64,000 nt of DNA from Robbsia betulipollinis (GTDB lineage: Bacteria; Pseudomonadota; Gammaproteobacteria; Burkholderiales; Burkholderiaceae). Location: positions 1 through 64,000 of the forward strand of contig NZ_JAPMXC010000002.1 in NCBI RefSeq assembly GCF_026624755.1, in the 5' to 3' direction. Below are positions 25,359 through 35,586 of the stretch, one piece after another; within the stretch, counting starts at the first letter, position 1, and each line of letters starts with the position of its first letter. Both the position numbers and the translations under genes were made by a program. The notes beneath the pieces were generated by a model that made no database searches, had not been told where the DNA came from, and saw only the letters and a program-made list of their open reading frames with translations.

Positions 25359-26419
25359 GATTGCCTGTTTTCGATGCCGTGTTTCCAGGCCTGGTCGGAG
25401 ATCGCCTGAATGGCCCGCGCGGCCGTTTCCGCACCGGATTGCGCCGTGAACGCGTTCCATCCGGATGCGTCCAGCGCCGATGCCCGTTGCAGCAAGGCGG
25501 GCCATGCGGGGGCCACCGGCCAGTCCGGACAGTGGAGCGCCAGCCCCAGGCGTTCGAGCGTCTGGGCCGTGAGGATTTGTTCGTCGAACGGACGCGGCTC
25601 GGACAGGGCAATGTATCTGCAGCGGAGATACGCCATCTCCGCGACGACGTTGTCGCCTGCGGAACCCACCACGATCTGCGCACGACGGAGGTGTTCTGCC
25701 GGATCGGGCACGATGCCCAGCAAATCGAGATTCGCTGGACAGGAAACCGCCGAATCCGGCGCGATAGGTCCCAAAACCGACCACCGCCATGCCGGGGTGG
25801 CACGTGCCGCGGCGCACAGGTCGGCAAGCGTCACCATCGTGCCGCCATGTCCGATCAGTACCGAGACGGTATTGGGCGCGGCCGGCAGCGTGCGTGCCGG
25901 GGTGGAATACCGCGAGATGAATCCCGTGAACACGGTTTTTCCGCCCCAGGCATCGTCTTCGGGTTTTGCCCCGAGCGCTGCGGGAAACGGCGCGAGCAGC
26001 GCCACGGCGCTGTCATAGGCCAGCCTGTGCGGCGCGTCGGTGCGGATGCCGTTCTGACGGATCAGGATGGTCGGCACCGCGCATAGCCTCGCCAGGAGCG
26101 CGACTTCCACCGAGACGTCTACCACCAGGACACAGGGCCATTGCGCGCGAAACCAATCGACCATGCGCCCCGTGCGCTCTACGATGCCGCGCAGCCCGGT
26201 CGGGGCATAATGCAGTCCGTGAGGCGTAGGATTCGCGAGGGCGTTGCCGGTGTCCGGGTCGAGGCGGCAGAAGGTGACGTGAGAAGCGTCATGGTCCGGC
26301 AGGGGCGCACTGCTGAAAAGGGTCGGGGGATGATCCAGGAATCGACCAATCTGCAGGGCGCGCGACACGTGCCCGCTGCCATGATGATGCGCGTAATAGC
26401 CGATCGACACTTTACGCAT
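25355..26419 (-). CDS. Glycosyltransferase of the MurG/GT1-like GT-B type
   Basis: 354 residues. The N-terminus VSIGYYAHHHGSGHVSRALQ has the Gly-rich loop of GT-B enzymes that take nucleotide sugars; the C-terminal half has VSVLIGHGGTMVTLADL and IVVGSAGDNVVAEMAYLRCR followed by SEPRPFDEQ, the donor-binding region. It overlaps both neighbours (8 bases with the gene before, 4 with the gene after), so the three glycosyltransferases are one operon and probably build one glycan. Confidence 0.75.
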   Translation of the reverse strand: MRKVSIGYYAHHHGSGHVSRALQIGRFLDHPPTLFSSAPLPDHDASHVTFCRLDPDTGNALANPTPHGLHYAPTGLRGIVERTGRMVDWFRAQWPCVLVVDVSVEVALLARLCAVPTILIRQNGIRTDAPHRLAYDSAVALLAPFPAALGAKPEDDAWGGKTVFTGFISRYSTPARTLPAAPNTVSVLIGHGGTMVTLADLCAAARATPAWRWSVLGPIAPDSAVSCPANLDLLGIVPDPAEHLRRAQIVVGSAGDNVVAEMAYLRCRYIALSEPRPFDEQILTAQTLERLGLALHCPDWPVAPAWPALLQRASALDASGWNAFTAQSGAETAARAIQAISDQAWKHGIENRQS

Positions 26420-27491
26420 CGGCGGGGAGCCGGCGCGTCGCGACCTCCTGCAAGAGGCGTTCGTATCGCGTCAGCATGAGGTCCTGGCTCCACCATGCCT
26501 GCGCGGCGTGGCGACACTCGGCTCGCGACAGTTCACGGGCGCGCACGGCGGCCTGCGCCAGTGCATCGACATCGCCCGGCGGCGCGGTGACTCCCGTCGC
26601 GGCGGTGAGAAGATCGGGAATGGCCCCGCGTGCGAAGGCCGCCACGGGCGTGCCGCAGGCCAATGATTCCGCCACCACCAGACCAAACGGTTCGTCCCAG
26701 CAAGGCGTGACCAGGCAGACACTCGCATGTTGCACGCGGCTCACCAGGCTCGAACGTTCGAGGTGTCCGAGGTAGACGGCGTGTTCGTTCAGGCGCGGGG
26801 CGATCTCGTTTTTGAAATAGGTTTCGTCGCTGGCCTGCCCGACGATCTCGATCGACAGGCCCGCGCGCTGCGCGGCGTCCATCGCCAGGTGCGCGCCCTT
26901 TTCCGGTACCAGGCGGCCATACCAGAGCGCATGCCGCCTGGAAGGCTGCGCGACCGGCGCCCATGTCGATAGATCGATGCCGTTCGCGATGATGTCGCAT
27001 TCGGGAACCCAGCGCGCCCAACTGCGCGCATTGGATTTCGATACGGTGGCGAAGCGTATTTTCGTGGTCCGGCGGAGCGCCGCGATGGCGTTGGACAATT
27101 CGAAAAACGGGGGAGTGTGGAGCACCGTCAGCATGGGCGTCCCGATCAGGGGCGCCATCATCACGGGCACGTAGTGCAGTGAATTGTTGAATACGACGTC
27201 GAAACGATGATCGTCGAGACGCTGCATGCAGTTCATGTAAGCGACATGCTCGTCCCGGTATTCTTCAAAAAACGCTTCCTTGATGCCGCGCGTGCCGGTT
27301 TCGCCATAGTTTTCGTCGTCGAGAATGGCGATATGCCCGAGTTCCGCGGCGGAGCCCGAACTGGCGAACAGGGTGACGTCATGACCGCGCTTTTTCAGCG
27401 CGAGGGTCATATCGTAGGTGAACGCCTCGAGACCGCCGGCGAAGGGCTCGCGGACGGGATGTTTCACATGGGTGAGGATGCCAATGCGCAT
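26412..27491 (-). CDS. Family 4 glycosyltransferase
   Basis: 359 residues, first gene of the glycosyltransferase operon. The N-terminal MRIGILTHVKHPVREPFAGG and LEAFTYDMTLALKKRGHDVT are typical of GT4 enzymes (GGxE at residues 19-22). The C-terminal donor domain shows ALWYGRLVPEKGAHLAMDAA and CWDEPFGLVVAESLACGTPV, the E-x7-E motif. GT4 enzymes retain the anomeric configuration and use UDP-, GDP- or ADP-sugars. The acceptor is unknown. The promoter should lie in 27492-27765. Confidence 0.85.
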   Translation of the reverse strand: MRIGILTHVKHPVREPFAGGLEAFTYDMTLALKKRGHDVTLFASSGSAAELGHIAILDDENYGETGTRGIKEAFFEEYRDEHVAYMNCMQRLDDHRFDVVFNNSLHYVPVMMAPLIGTPMLTVLHTPPFFELSNAIAALRRTTKIRFATVSKSNARSWARWVPECDIIANGIDLSTWAPVAQPSRRHALWYGRLVPEKGAHLAMDAAQRAGLSIEIVGQASDETYFKNEIAPRLNEHAVYLGHLERSSLVSRVQHASVCLVTPCWDEPFGLVVAESLACGTPVAAFARGAIPDLLTAATGVTAPPGDVDALAQAAVRARELSRAECRHAAQAWWSQDLMLTRYERLLQEVATRRLPADA

Positions 27492-27765
27492 GCGGTATCT
27501 TCGGTGGATTTATCGCGCCGACATCGTGCGAAAGCGATGCCGGGTGTCTTTGTGCGAAGGTGCGCTCGCCTCGTTTCATGCGTGCGAGCGGCAGCCTGTT
27601 CTGCCGCTCGCATTACCTCCTGGCCGAACTGCATTGATGGCGCGCCGCGAACGCGGTGGAGGCCCCATGGTAAACGATTGCGCACGGCCGGGGCGCGGGA
27701 TGGGGGATGCGTGCGGGCACGGGATTTGCCACAGGATCGCCACTGCCATCAAATCTGGAGCGACA

Positions 27766-28464
27766 ATGAAACCATATATCGTGTGTCACATGATGTCGTC
27801 GATCGACGGCCACAGCCTGACCGATGGCTGGCACCTGAAGGGCGCATCGGCGCTGTATGAGGAAACCGCCTCGCAGTTCAAGGCCGACGGCTGGATCTGT
27901 GGCCGCGTGACGATGCAGGAAGTCTCGCACTGCGACGATTACCCACGCGGCCTGGCGAAGGAGCCGGTGCCGCGCACGAACCACTTCGTGGTGCGCGACG
28001 CTGCGCAATATGCGATTTCGATCGATCCGAAAGGCGCGGTGCCGTGGAAAAGCAATGTCGCGTTGAAATCGCACGTCGTCGAAGTCCTGAGCGAATCGGT
28101 GTCCGACGATTTCCTGGCCTACCTGCAATCGGTCGGGGTGTCCTATGTCTTCGGCGGCAAGACCGAGATCGATCTCGCGAGCGTGCTCGAGACCTTGCAG
28201 CGGGAACTGGGCGTCGGGACGCTGATCGTCGAGGGCGGGGCGCATGTCAGCGGCGCGTTCGTCAACGCCGGCCTGGTGGACGAGGTCAGCGTGCTGATCC
28301 TGCCCCTGGTCGATGGTCGAGGCGAGCATCCGGCGTCGTTCGAGATCGGGAAGGAAGCATGGAAACAGCCCGCCTACATGACGCTGAAAAGCGTGGATCA
28401 GGTCGGCGAAGGCGCGGTCTGGCTGCGCTATGCAACGGGCGCCCCCACGCCGTCGCCCAAGTAG
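27766..28464 (+). CDS. RibD C-terminal/DHFR-like reductase
   Basis: 232 residues starting with ATG 27766 after GGAGCGACA. The sequence MKPYIVCHMMSSIDGHSLTD, WICGRVTMQEV and GTLIVEGGAHVSGAFVNAGL followed by VDEVSVLILP match the RibD_C family, NAD(P)H-dependent reductases of riboflavin synthesis (5-amino-6-ribosylamino-uracil phosphate) and relatives. The stand-alone form without deaminase domain is common, and its substrate is often not the riboflavin precursor. No riboflavin genes are adjacent. Confidence 0.8.
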   Translation: MKPYIVCHMMSSIDGHSLTDGWHLKGASALYEETASQFKADGWICGRVTMQEVSHCDDYPRGLAKEPVPRTNHFVVRDAAQYAISIDPKGAVPWKSNVALKSHVVEVLSESVSDDFLAYLQSVGVSYVFGGKTEIDLASVLETLQRELGVGTLIVEGGAHVSGAFVNAGLVDEVSVLILPLVDGRGEHPASFEIGKEAWKQPAYMTLKSVDQVGEGAVWLRYATGAPTPSPK

Positions 28465-28547
28465 TTGCCGCTTTCCGTTGCCGCTTTCGGCGCACGGTTC
28501 GGTGCGCCATGAACGGCATACCCGACGTCCCGGTCGCGGCCTGCCGT

Positions 28548-29282
28548 TTATTGATCGGTGAGCGTCATTAGGATATCGGTGTACCACGTCCCGTTCAACC
28601 CCAATGCCTCGTCGAGTATCTGGTCGCGCGTGCCCACGTCGATGCGCGACGAGTGCACGCCGAGCAGCAGCCATTGCAGCGTGGTTTCCGGCATGCCGCG
28701 CGTGACGGGCGCGCGCAGCACCACCGGCGCGCCGCTGGTGCCGCGGTGCGTACGCGCATCCGTCAGGAAATACCCTTCCCCCTTGAAGCGCAGACCGAAC
28801 GACGAGGCGATCACTGCGTGGCGCACCACCGGCATATGGTGCAGCGTGTCGTGAAAACCGAGCGGGAAGCCGACGATCAACAGCGATGAGCCCACCTCGA
28901 CCTGATCGCCGGGGGCGAGCAGGTTGGCCGGGCCGAAGGCGCGATATACCGCGCCCTGCGGCAGGGCGTTGCGATCGATTTCGATGACGGCGACGTCGAT
29001 CTCGCCGCCGGCGTCGATACCCTGGCGCCACAGGCTTTTGCCATCCTCGTACAGCGGGATCGAAAAACCGGTGGATTGCGCCATGTCCTCGGCGTCGGTG
29101 TGCAGTTCCACCTGCAGCCGCGTCGGGTGGTGCTGGCTCGGGATGTCGATCATCACGTGCCGGCTGGTGACCAGGAACAGGCGACGTTCGCGTTCAAAGA
29201 AAAAGCTGCTCGCGTTCGTGAGCCGGCGTTCGCCGTCATAGGTACTGACCCGGCAGACGGCGAGCAGGAGCGGTTCGATCAT
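28548..29282 (-). CDS. Trypsin-like serine protease domain protein
   Basis: 244 residues. The chymotrypsin-fold triad can be read as His in RLFLVTSRHVM (about residue 41), Asp in EIDVAVIEIDR (about 97) and Ser in RTHRGTSGAPVV (about 185). There is no signal peptide or PDZ domain, so the enzyme is probably cytoplasmic, which is unusual for HtrA relatives. ATG 29282 with GGAG 8 bases upstream is the likely start; ATG 29288 is possible. It lies 16 bases downstream of the GST gene and may be co-transcribed with it. Confidence 0.7.
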   Translation of the reverse strand: MIEPLLLAVCRVSTYDGERRLTNASSFFFERERRLFLVTSRHVMIDIPSQHHPTRLQVELHTDAEDMAQSTGFSIPLYEDGKSLWRQGIDAGGEIDVAVIEIDRNALPQGAVYRAFGPANLLAPGDQVEVGSSLLIVGFPLGFHDTLHHMPVVRHAVIASSFGLRFKGEGYFLTDARTHRGTSGAPVVLRAPVTRGMPETTLQWLLLGVHSSRIDVGTRDQILDEALGLNGTWYTDILMTLTDQ

Positions 29283-29298
29283 CGGCATCGCTCCGGGG

Positions 29299-29925
29299 TT
29301 AAAGTGGCGCGCCGACGAAAATCGGCAGGGCTTCCGCGCGGGCGGACAGGGCGGCGAGCGAGGGGTAGGTGGCCGCATCGACGGTCCCCGGCAGCAGGTG
29401 CTGCGTGAAACGCCAGGCGACCGCGACGGTGATGTCGGCCTGCGTCATGCGCTCGCCTACGAGCCAGGGTGCCGGGCTCGCCGCGTTCCTCATGGCGGCC
29501 GCGGCCTCGAGCGCGGCAAAGGCGGCGTGCAGCTGCCCGCTCACGCGCTCGAGCCAGGGTTGATGCTGCTTGTCCTGCGGACGCAATTGCTGCTCGTAGA
29601 CGATCGAGACCGCCTTGTCGGCCGCCGTCAGCGCGAAGCCGACCAGATGCAGGACACGCAGCCGCGCGGCGCCGTCGGCGGGCGTCAGGCGGCGTTCCGG
29701 TGCAACTTCTCCGTCCAGGTAATCGGTGATCAGCGTCGATTCCACCAGGAGCGTACCGTCGTCGGTGATCAACGTCGGCGCCTTGACGATCGGATTGATT
29801 TCCCGAAACGCGTCGAAATGCCGGAATACCGACAGCTGCTCGCGCTCGTGCGGGATGTCGAGCGCGGCCAGCGTGATCGCGACCCGTCGCACGTAGGGGG
29901 AGTCGAGCATGCCTATCAGTTTCAT
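29299..29925 (-). CDS. Glutathione S-transferase family protein
   Basis: 208 residues. The thioredoxin-like N-terminal domain shows MKLIGMLDSPYVRRVAITLA, with Ser9 in the catalytic position, and VKAPTLITDDGTLLVESTLI, which includes the cis-Pro and the glutathione gamma-Glu contact ES. The helical C-terminal domain has LVGERMTQADITVAVAWRFT, the N-capping box. These enzymes conjugate glutathione to electrophiles or act in redox repair. The serine protease gene follows closely on the same strand. Confidence 0.85.
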   Translation of the reverse strand: MKLIGMLDSPYVRRVAITLAALDIPHEREQLSVFRHFDAFREINPIVKAPTLITDDGTLLVESTLITDYLDGEVAPERRLTPADGAARLRVLHLVGFALTAADKAVSIVYEQQLRPQDKQHQPWLERVSGQLHAAFAALEAAAAMRNAASPAPWLVGERMTQADITVAVAWRFTQHLLPGTVDAATYPSLAALSARAEALPIFVGAPL

Positions 29926-30164
29926 ACGGAATCCGGTTGGAGGAATGGTCGGGCCCGGTCGAGCGCCTGATCGAGTGTAACGCAGCGACGGCGACGCCGT
30001 CATGACGCATGCCCTGGCAGGGAGCATTTTTTTCCCGCCTGGCGGGACCGGATCTGCGTGCTGCGGTACACAACCGGACGTGTCCGATGGAACGCCGTGT
30101 CTGGCACTGTCAAGATCGCGTTTTGCCCGAATGCGCGGCGGTTCGACGAAAAGGGGATGGGTTG

Positions 30165-30497
30165 ATGAAGGCAATTGCAGTCGGCTTGACGCTGCTCGCT
30201 TTGGCGGGATGCGCGACCAAGCACTACGGCCGGATGGGCGATTTGACGTCCGCGGAGCGAACGCAGATGAATTGTCGCGAGATCACACTTGAACTCGCCA
30301 AGGTGGACGGTTTCGTCCAGCGAGTCGAAAAGGAAAGCGCGTTCAACCTGCGCTCCGTCGGTTCGTTCCTCGCCGATTTTGGTCTGGGCAACGTGCTGGA
30401 AAAGGATTCGGCGCTGAAAAGCGCGCGCGAGCGCCGGCAGGCGCTGGAATCGCTGTCGGAGAGCAAGCACTGCGGCGCGCCGACGTCGGGCGATTAG
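30165..30497 (+). CDS. Small lipoprotein
   Basis: 110 residues with a short lipoprotein signal (MKAIAVGLTLLALAGC, lipid Cys at residue 16). The mature part is charged and helical (CREITLELAKVDGFVQRVEK) with a C-terminal Arg/Ser-rich end. ATG 30165 is chosen for the signal peptide and the AAAAGGGG site upstream. Function unknown. Confidence 0.7.
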   Translation: MKAIAVGLTLLALAGCATKHYGRMGDLTSAERTQMNCREITLELAKVDGFVQRVEKESAFNLRSVGSFLADFGLGNVLEKDSALKSARERRQALESLSESKHCGAPTSGD

Positions 30498-30588
30498 ACG
30501 CGCGGGCGCACGGGCTTGAAACGGCTCGCCCCGATGATGGGTCTCGGCGGTTCCGATCGCGGTACCCGCCGCCCGCCGCGGGTGGCGT

Positions 30589-31698
30589 TCAATCCGCCGC
30601 GGGGCGCGCGGCCAGCAAGCCGCGGATGACGGCGAGCAGGCGGTCGATATCGGGGGCGGTGATCGCGCCCATCGTCGAGATGCGGAACATGGCCTTCGCC
30701 AGCGCGCCCTGACCCGCGTAGATCACGAAACCGTGCCGCTTGAGCGTGTCGTGCAGCAGCGGGTAGTCGATGCCGTCGGGCAGACGGTAGGCCCGCAGCA
30801 CGACCGATGCGTCACGCGGCTCGAGCAGCCCTTCGATGCCCATCGCGGCGAGACCGGCGCGCGCCTGGTCGGCGAGCGCGGCGTAGCGCGCCTGCCGGGC
30901 GTCGAGGCCCCCTTCGTCGGCGAATTCCCGCAATGCCTCGAGCAAGGCGTAGTACGCATGCACCGACGGCGTGAATGGCGTGCCGCGTGCATCCTGCGCG
31001 CGTGCCCAGGCGGGCAGGTCCAGGTAGAGCGTGCGCGGCGCGGCCTGCGCGAGGGCATCGCGCGCGGCGATGACGAAACAGGCGCCGGGCACGCCGTGCA
31101 GGCATTTGTTCGCGGTGGCGGCGGCGGCGGTGATACCCCAGCCGGCGAAGTCGATCATCTCCGCGCCGAAACTGCTGACCGCGTCGAGCAGGACGCCGAT
31201 GCCGCGCGCCCGGCAGGCCGCGCCCACCGCGCCGACGGCATTCAGCCGGCCGGTGGTGGTCTCGTGGTGGACGATGCCGACGTGGGTGACGGCCGGCATC
31301 GCCGGGGTTGCCGTATCCAGTCGCGCGATCACGGCCGCGACGTCGACCGGTGCGCCCCAGGCGTGGCGCACGGTCTCGTGGGCGATGCCATGACGCGTGG
31401 CGATCGCGCTCATGCGCTCGCCGTAGACGCCGTTTTCGATGATCAGCAGACGGGCGTCGGCACCGGGCAGCGAGGACATCATCGCCTCGACCGCCGCCGT
31501 GCCGGAGCCGGTGAGCAGCACCGGCGCCCAGCGCGCGGCATCGAGCGCATAGACGTCGAGCAGGCGCGCACGGATTTCGTCCTGCAAGTCGAAGAATTCG
31601 TCCTCCCGGTGGCAGAGGTCGGTTTGCAGCAGGCTGCGGCGCACACGCTCGGACAGCGTGACGGGGCCGGGATTGAGCAGGAGCATGGGCGAGGTCAT
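30589..31698 (-). CDS. 2-aminoethylphosphonate transaminase (phosphonate biosynthesis)
   Basis: A 369-residue PLP enzyme of the fold-type I aspartate-aminotransferase superfamily, PhnW type. The N-terminus MLLLNPGPVTLSERVRRSLL and HREDEFFDLQDEIR are the family signature; LLTGSGTAAVEAMMSSL binds the PLP phosphate, LLDAVSSFGAEMID carries the PLP-contacting Asp, and TANKCLHGVPG holds the PLP lysine K198. Next to PEP mutase and phosphonopyruvate decarboxylase it should aminate phosphonoacetaldehyde to 2-aminoethylphosphonate. Its ATG overlaps the stop of the decarboxylase gene by 4 bases. It ends the seven-gene minus-strand run. Confidence 0.88.
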   Translation of the reverse strand: MTSPMLLLNPGPVTLSERVRRSLLQTDLCHREDEFFDLQDEIRARLLDVYALDAARWAPVLLTGSGTAAVEAMMSSLPGADARLLIIENGVYGERMSAIATRHGIAHETVRHAWGAPVDVAAVIARLDTATPAMPAVTHVGIVHHETTTGRLNAVGAVGAACRARGIGVLLDAVSSFGAEMIDFAGWGITAAAATANKCLHGVPGACFVIAARDALAQAAPRTLYLDLPAWARAQDARGTPFTPSVHAYYALLEALREFADEGGLDARQARYAALADQARAGLAAMGIEGLLEPRDASVVLRAYRLPDGIDYPLLHDTLKRHGFVIYAGQGALAKAMFRISTMGAITAPDIDRLLAVIRGLLAARPAAD

Positions 31699-32939
31699 CG
31701 GGCGATGTGCGCCTGGAGGCGCTGGCGGACCTGCACGGGCGTGACGGACGGACGCGGCAGGTCGGCGGGGCTGCCGGGGCGCGTACGCAGGCAGGCGAAA
31801 CGGGTGCCGCCGGAGAGGGAGGATGCCGTTTCCGCCGGACTTCCCGCCGGGCTTGACGCCGTGTCCGGCGCTGCGTCGTCCCGTGCGTGCGGCGCGGCGA
31901 AGAGGCGGTCGATCACGTCCAGCGCATCGCCCTCGGCGGCCCATGCGTAACCGCAGGCCGCGGCGACGCGCGCGAACGAAACGCCGGCGGAAACCGTCGC
32001 CTGTCCGCCGGTGGAGTCGTGCACGCCGTTGTCGAGCACCAGGTGCAGCAGGTTGGACGGACCGTAGGCGCCCAGCGTGGCGAACAGGCCCATGCGCATC
32101 AGCGCCGCGCCGTCGCCGTCGACGGCGACGACGCGCAGGTCCGGACGCGCCCGGGCGAGCCCGAGCGCGAGCGTGGCGACGCAGCCCATCGAGCCGACCA
32201 TATAGAGCTGGTTCGCGCGGTCTGCGAGCGCATAGAGTTCACGGCCGGCGAAGCCGGTGGTGGCGAGCACGACGGTGTCGCCAAGCGGCGTGTGCGCGAT
32301 CACCCGCGCGAGCGCCTCGGTGCGGTTCGGACGCGCCGCGCGCGCGTTGGACGCCACGCCGGGGCGCGGCGCCTCCGCGCCCGATTCCAGCACGCATGCC
32401 GCGCGCGGCGTGGGGGCGCCGGAGCCGCTGAGCTTGAACGGTGCGACGCTGCCTTTTTTCATCAACAGCGCGTACGGGCGGCCGGTGCCAGCCATGTGCG
32501 CGCAGGCGCGCTCGAGCGCGGCGTCGATGTCCTCGGGCCGGGTCGGGAAGATTTCCCAGGCCACGTCCATCGTGTCGAGCATCGCCGGCGTGATCGGTCC
32601 CATCAGCGCGTGCTGCGGTTCGTCGGCCACGCCGGGCTCGCCGCGCCAGGTAATGATGAGCAGCTGCGGCAGCGCGAAGGTCCAGGTCAGCGAGGTCAGC
32701 GGACTGACCGCGTTGCCGAGGCCCGAGTTCTGCATCATCGTCACCGCGCGCTCGCCGGCCAGCGCGACGCCGGCGCTGATCGCCACGGCATCCCCCTCGT
32801 TCGCCGCGGAAACGTAATCGAGCGACGGGTCCTGGATCACGTAATTGATGAAGGGCGTCAGGTACGAGCAGGGCACGCCCGCGTAGCGGGAAAACCCCCG
32901 TGCGCGCGCCGCCTCGACGAACTGGGCGGCGTCAATCAT
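31695..32939 (-). CDS. Phosphonopyruvate decarboxylase
   Basis: 414 residues. This ThDP enzyme converts phosphonopyruvate to phosphonoacetaldehyde, the irreversible step that pulls phosphonate synthesis forward. The sequence [54 protein letters not shown] and [17 protein letters not shown] is typical of the family, and [15 protein letters not shown] with [13 protein letters not shown] is the ThDP-binding motif. The last 60 residues are an Ala/Ser/Pro-rich tail that most homologs lack. It overlaps the PEP mutase gene by 8 bases and the transaminase gene by 4, so translation of the three is coupled. Confidence 0.9.
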   Translation of the reverse strand: MIDAAQFVEAARARGFSRYAGVPCSYLTPFINYVIQDPSLDYVSAANEGDAVAISAGVALAGERAVTMMQNSGLGNAVSPLTSLTWTFALPQLLIITWRGEPGVADEPQHALMGPITPAMLDTMDVAWEIFPTRPEDIDAALERACAHMAGTGRPYALLMKKGSVAPFKLSGSGAPTPRAACVLESGAEAPRPGVASNARAARPNRTEALARVIAHTPLGDTVVLATTGFAGRELYALADRANQLYMVGSMGCVATLALGLARARPDLRVVAVDGDGAALMRMGLFATLGAYGPSNLLHLVLDNGVHDSTGGQATVSAGVSFARVAAACGYAWAAEGDALDVIDRLFAAPHARDDAAPDTASSPAGSPAETASSLSGGTRFACLRTRPGSPADLPRPSVTPVQVRQRLQAHIAR

Positions 32940-34671
32940 GCGCGCTCCCTGTGCCGATCGGGCGTTGCGCGTGGGCGAATTCGCCGGCCAGGCGGAAATC
33001 CTCGAGGTCGTTGACGCCGCGCCAGTGGCCGTGCACGTACAGGACGCCGACCGGATGGCCGGCTTCGGTCAAGGCGTTCAACAGGGCGGGGACGCCGAGT
33101 TGCGCGAAATCCGATTGCGCGCGCAGGTGCGCGAGCGCCGTGGCCACATGCTGGCGACCCGCGCCGCGCACGCTCAGCATGCCGATCCAGCGTCCGGCGG
33201 CTGCGCCCAGGGGCGCGCTCGCGGCGTGGCTCGTGTCCTTGCCCGCCGCGTTGCCGATGTGGCGCAGCGTGACCTGCTGACCGAACAGGCCGCGGTCGTC
33301 GGGTGCGGAGCACCAGGCGAGGTCGACGCCCGTGCCCGCCGCCTGCGACGAGTCCACCACGATGCAGATCTCCGCGTCCTGCTGCAGCAGGTCCTGCAGG
33401 ATGTACTGGCGAAACAGCAGGTCGCCGTAGGTGATGACGACGTCGCTGTCCAGCACGTCCGCGGCGGCGGCGAGCGAGACCAGTTCGCCGCTCGTCGCGT
33501 AGTCGGGGTTGAGCACCTTGCGCAGGCCCGGGATGTCGATCGCCTCGGCCTTGTAGCCGGCGACCACCGTGATGTCGTTGACGCTTTCCTTCTTGAAGGC
33601 GTCGACGAGCCAGCGCAGCAGCGGCTTGCCGCCGATCGGCAGCATGACCTTCGGGCGTTCCAGCGTCAGCGTCTCCAGACCGTCGCCGCGGCTCGCGGCC
33701 AGCACGACGGCGCGCGGCGCCGGGCGGCTGGGGGCGAAGTAGCGGCGCTCGGCGGCGCTGTATTCGGCGGCGCCCTGCAGGCGGAAGATCTCGTCGACGG
33801 GGGCGACGCGGTCCTCGATCTCGACCAGCGTCTCGCTCGCGTGGATCTCGCGCGCGACCGCCTGCATCGCCGGAATCGCCGCGCGCAGCAGATGGTTCGC
33901 CCAGATGACGAGATTGATGCCGGCGCGCCGGAAGACGTCGGTCGGCGTGCTGTAGTACTTCGTCGGCACGATCACGAGCGGGCTGCGGCCGGCCCATTCC
34001 TTCGCGAATTCGAGGATCTCGTCGGGTTTGGAGCGCTTGCTGTGGATCAGGATCGCGTCGGCGCCGGCGGCGCGATACGCCTCGGCGCGGCGCAGCGCCT
34101 CGTCCATGCCCCAGCCGGAGATCAGCGCCTCGACGCGCGCGACGATGGAGAAATCCGGGTCCGACTGCGAATCCTTGCCGGCCTTGATCTTGCCGCAGAA
34201 TTCGTCGACGTCGGCCAGGGGCTGGCGCTCGCCGTCGATGAAGCTGTTGGTCTTCGGGAAAATCTTGTCCTCGATGCACACGCCGGCGATGCTGCGCTGT
34301 TCGAGCTTGTGGATCAGGCGGCGGAAGTTGTTGAAGTTGCCGTAGCCCGTGTCGCCGTCCAGCAGGATCGGCAGCTTGCTGGCATCGGCCATGAAGTCGA
34401 GCATGTCGACCACCTGCGTCCAGCTCGCCTCGTTGTTGTCGCGCACGCCGTATTGCGCCGACAGCGTCAGGCCCGAGCCCCAGATGCCCTTGAAGCCGGC
34501 TTCCTCGACGATCCGGGCGCTCACGCCGTTATGCGCTTCCATGATGAATTCGAGCTGCGGGCTGGTCAGCAGCGCGCGGAACTGCGCGGCGCGGCTCAAC
34601 GTCTGCGCCGAAGCGGACGGATTGACCGAAGCGTGCGGGGAGTGCGGTGCCGGGGTGGGCGATGCGTTCAT
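32932..34671 (-). CDS. PEP mutase fused to a nucleotidyltransferase
   Basis: 579 residues in two domains. Residues 25-310 are phosphoenolpyruvate mutase, forming the C-P bond: [14 protein letters not shown] and the diagnostic [11 protein letters not shown] (residues 134-144), which separates true mutases from lyases. Residues 319-579 are a sugar-nucleotidyltransferase fold ([38 protein letters not shown]). Such fusions are known to activate 2-aminoethylphosphonate with CTP to give CMP-AEP. The N-terminal glycine-rich loop is altered ([10 protein letters not shown] for LAAGxGxRL), so activity needs care. It begins 8 bases after the preceding nucleotidyltransferase gene. Confidence 0.9.
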   Translation of the reverse strand: MNASPTPAPHSPHASVNPSASAQTLSRAAQFRALLTSPQLEFIMEAHNGVSARIVEEAGFKGIWGSGLTLSAQYGVRDNNEASWTQVVDMLDFMADASKLPILLDGDTGYGNFNNFRRLIHKLEQRSIAGVCIEDKIFPKTNSFIDGERQPLADVDEFCGKIKAGKDSQSDPDFSIVARVEALISGWGMDEALRRAEAYRAAGADAILIHSKRSKPDEILEFAKEWAGRSPLVIVPTKYYSTPTDVFRRAGINLVIWANHLLRAAIPAMQAVAREIHASETLVEIEDRVAPVDEIFRLQGAAEYSAAERRYFAPSRPAPRAVVLAASRGDGLETLTLERPKVMLPIGGKPLLRWLVDAFKKESVNDITVVAGYKAEAIDIPGLRKVLNPDYATSGELVSLAAAADVLDSDVVITYGDLLFRQYILQDLLQQDAEICIVVDSSQAAGTGVDLAWCSAPDDRGLFGQQVTLRHIGNAAGKDTSHAASAPLGAAAGRWIGMLSVRGAGRQHVATALAHLRAQSDFAQLGVPALLNALTEAGHPVGVLYVHGHWRGVNDLEDFRLAGEFAHAQRPIGTGSAHD

Positions 34672-34679
34672 GTCGATGA

Positions 34680-35438
34680 TCACAGAAGAGGGTGGAGTTG
34701 GGGGAGCACGACTTCGCGGGCGCGGATCACGTCGACTGGAAAATCGATCTCCAGCCAGGGCAGGCCGGTGACGTCCGCGCAGGCGAAGCGCTCCGGCGAT
34801 TCGAGCAGCAGGTCGCGCACGGCTTCCTCGTGCGGCTCGCCGCCGCGCTGCGTCTGTGCGTACTGCCGCACGATCTGCGCGAGGCGTGTCGCACTCGCCT
34901 GCGTGAAACGGAAAAACCCGACGGACTCGCCTACGTGATCGTAACGCAGACCGTCCGCCACTTTCTTGCGCAACTCGACCGGCCGGCCGTCGCGCAGGCA
35001 CAGCTTGACCGGCTCGTCGCCGGCTTCGAAACCGGCGTCGAGCAGCAGGCGGTCGGCGCTGTCGTCGGCCACCAGCGCCGCGAGCATGCGCACGTCGTAC
35101 AGCACGTCCGCGTCCATCAGCAGCACATCGCCACCGGCGCACAGCGCCGATTCGGCGGCGGCGACGCTGACGACGCTGCCCTGCCGGTATTGCGGATTGA
35201 GGATCAGCGTGGGCCGCGGCGTCCAGTCGAGCCGGTCGAGTTCGTCGGCGATCTGCTGGTGCTCGTAGCCGACGACGATGACCACGTCCTCCACGCCGAC
35301 CGCGCGCAGGAGCCGCAGATGCCGCTCCAGCAGGGTCCGCCCGTCAAAGCGCAGGAGACACTTCGGCGCGGGAGCGTCGGCGGCCAGTTGCAGCCGTTGT
35401 CCGACGCCTGCCGCCAGGATGACTGCACGTTTGCTCAT
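34680..35438 (-). CDS. NTP transferase, probable phosphonate or phospho-alcohol cytidylyltransferase
   Basis: 252 residues with a complete nucleotidyltransferase signature: [20 protein letters not shown] then [17 protein letters not shown] at residues 4-42, [30 protein letters not shown], and the metal-binding [10 protein letters not shown] near 105. It resembles LicC/PntC-type enzymes. It is a second, free activating enzyme beside the one fused to PEP mutase. Its likely substrate is 2-aminoethylphosphonate or a hydroxylated form; the sequence cannot decide. ATG 35438 sits at the start of the conserved domain. A 148-bp gap separates it from the upstream HpnL-like gene. Confidence 0.75.
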   Translation of the reverse strand: MSKRAVILAAGVGQRLQLAADAPAPKCLLRFDGRTLLERHLRLLRAVGVEDVVIVVGYEHQQIADELDRLDWTPRPTLILNPQYRQGSVVSVAAAESALCAGGDVLLMDADVLYDVRMLAALVADDSADRLLLDAGFEAGDEPVKLCLRDGRPVELRKKVADGLRYDHVGESVGFFRFTQASATRLAQIVRQYAQTQRGGEPHEEAVRDLLLESPERFACADVTGLPWLEIDFPVDVIRAREVVLPQLHPLL

Positions 35439-35586
35439 GAGATCAGTTAGGCAAGGAAAGTATGAGGAGACCGGGCGGGAAGACCCGGGGGCAGATCCCG
35501 TTCGCGGCATCGATACCACGCGGGAGGGTTTGCCGGCATGCCGCGGGATTCAGGTACGGTGCCGGTCAGGGCAACTTTACGACGGT

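Noticed and set aside
23509-25827. A 772-codon minus-strand frame
   Set aside because: It spans the kinase end and the glycosyltransferase genes in a wrong frame; high GC causes such long false frames.
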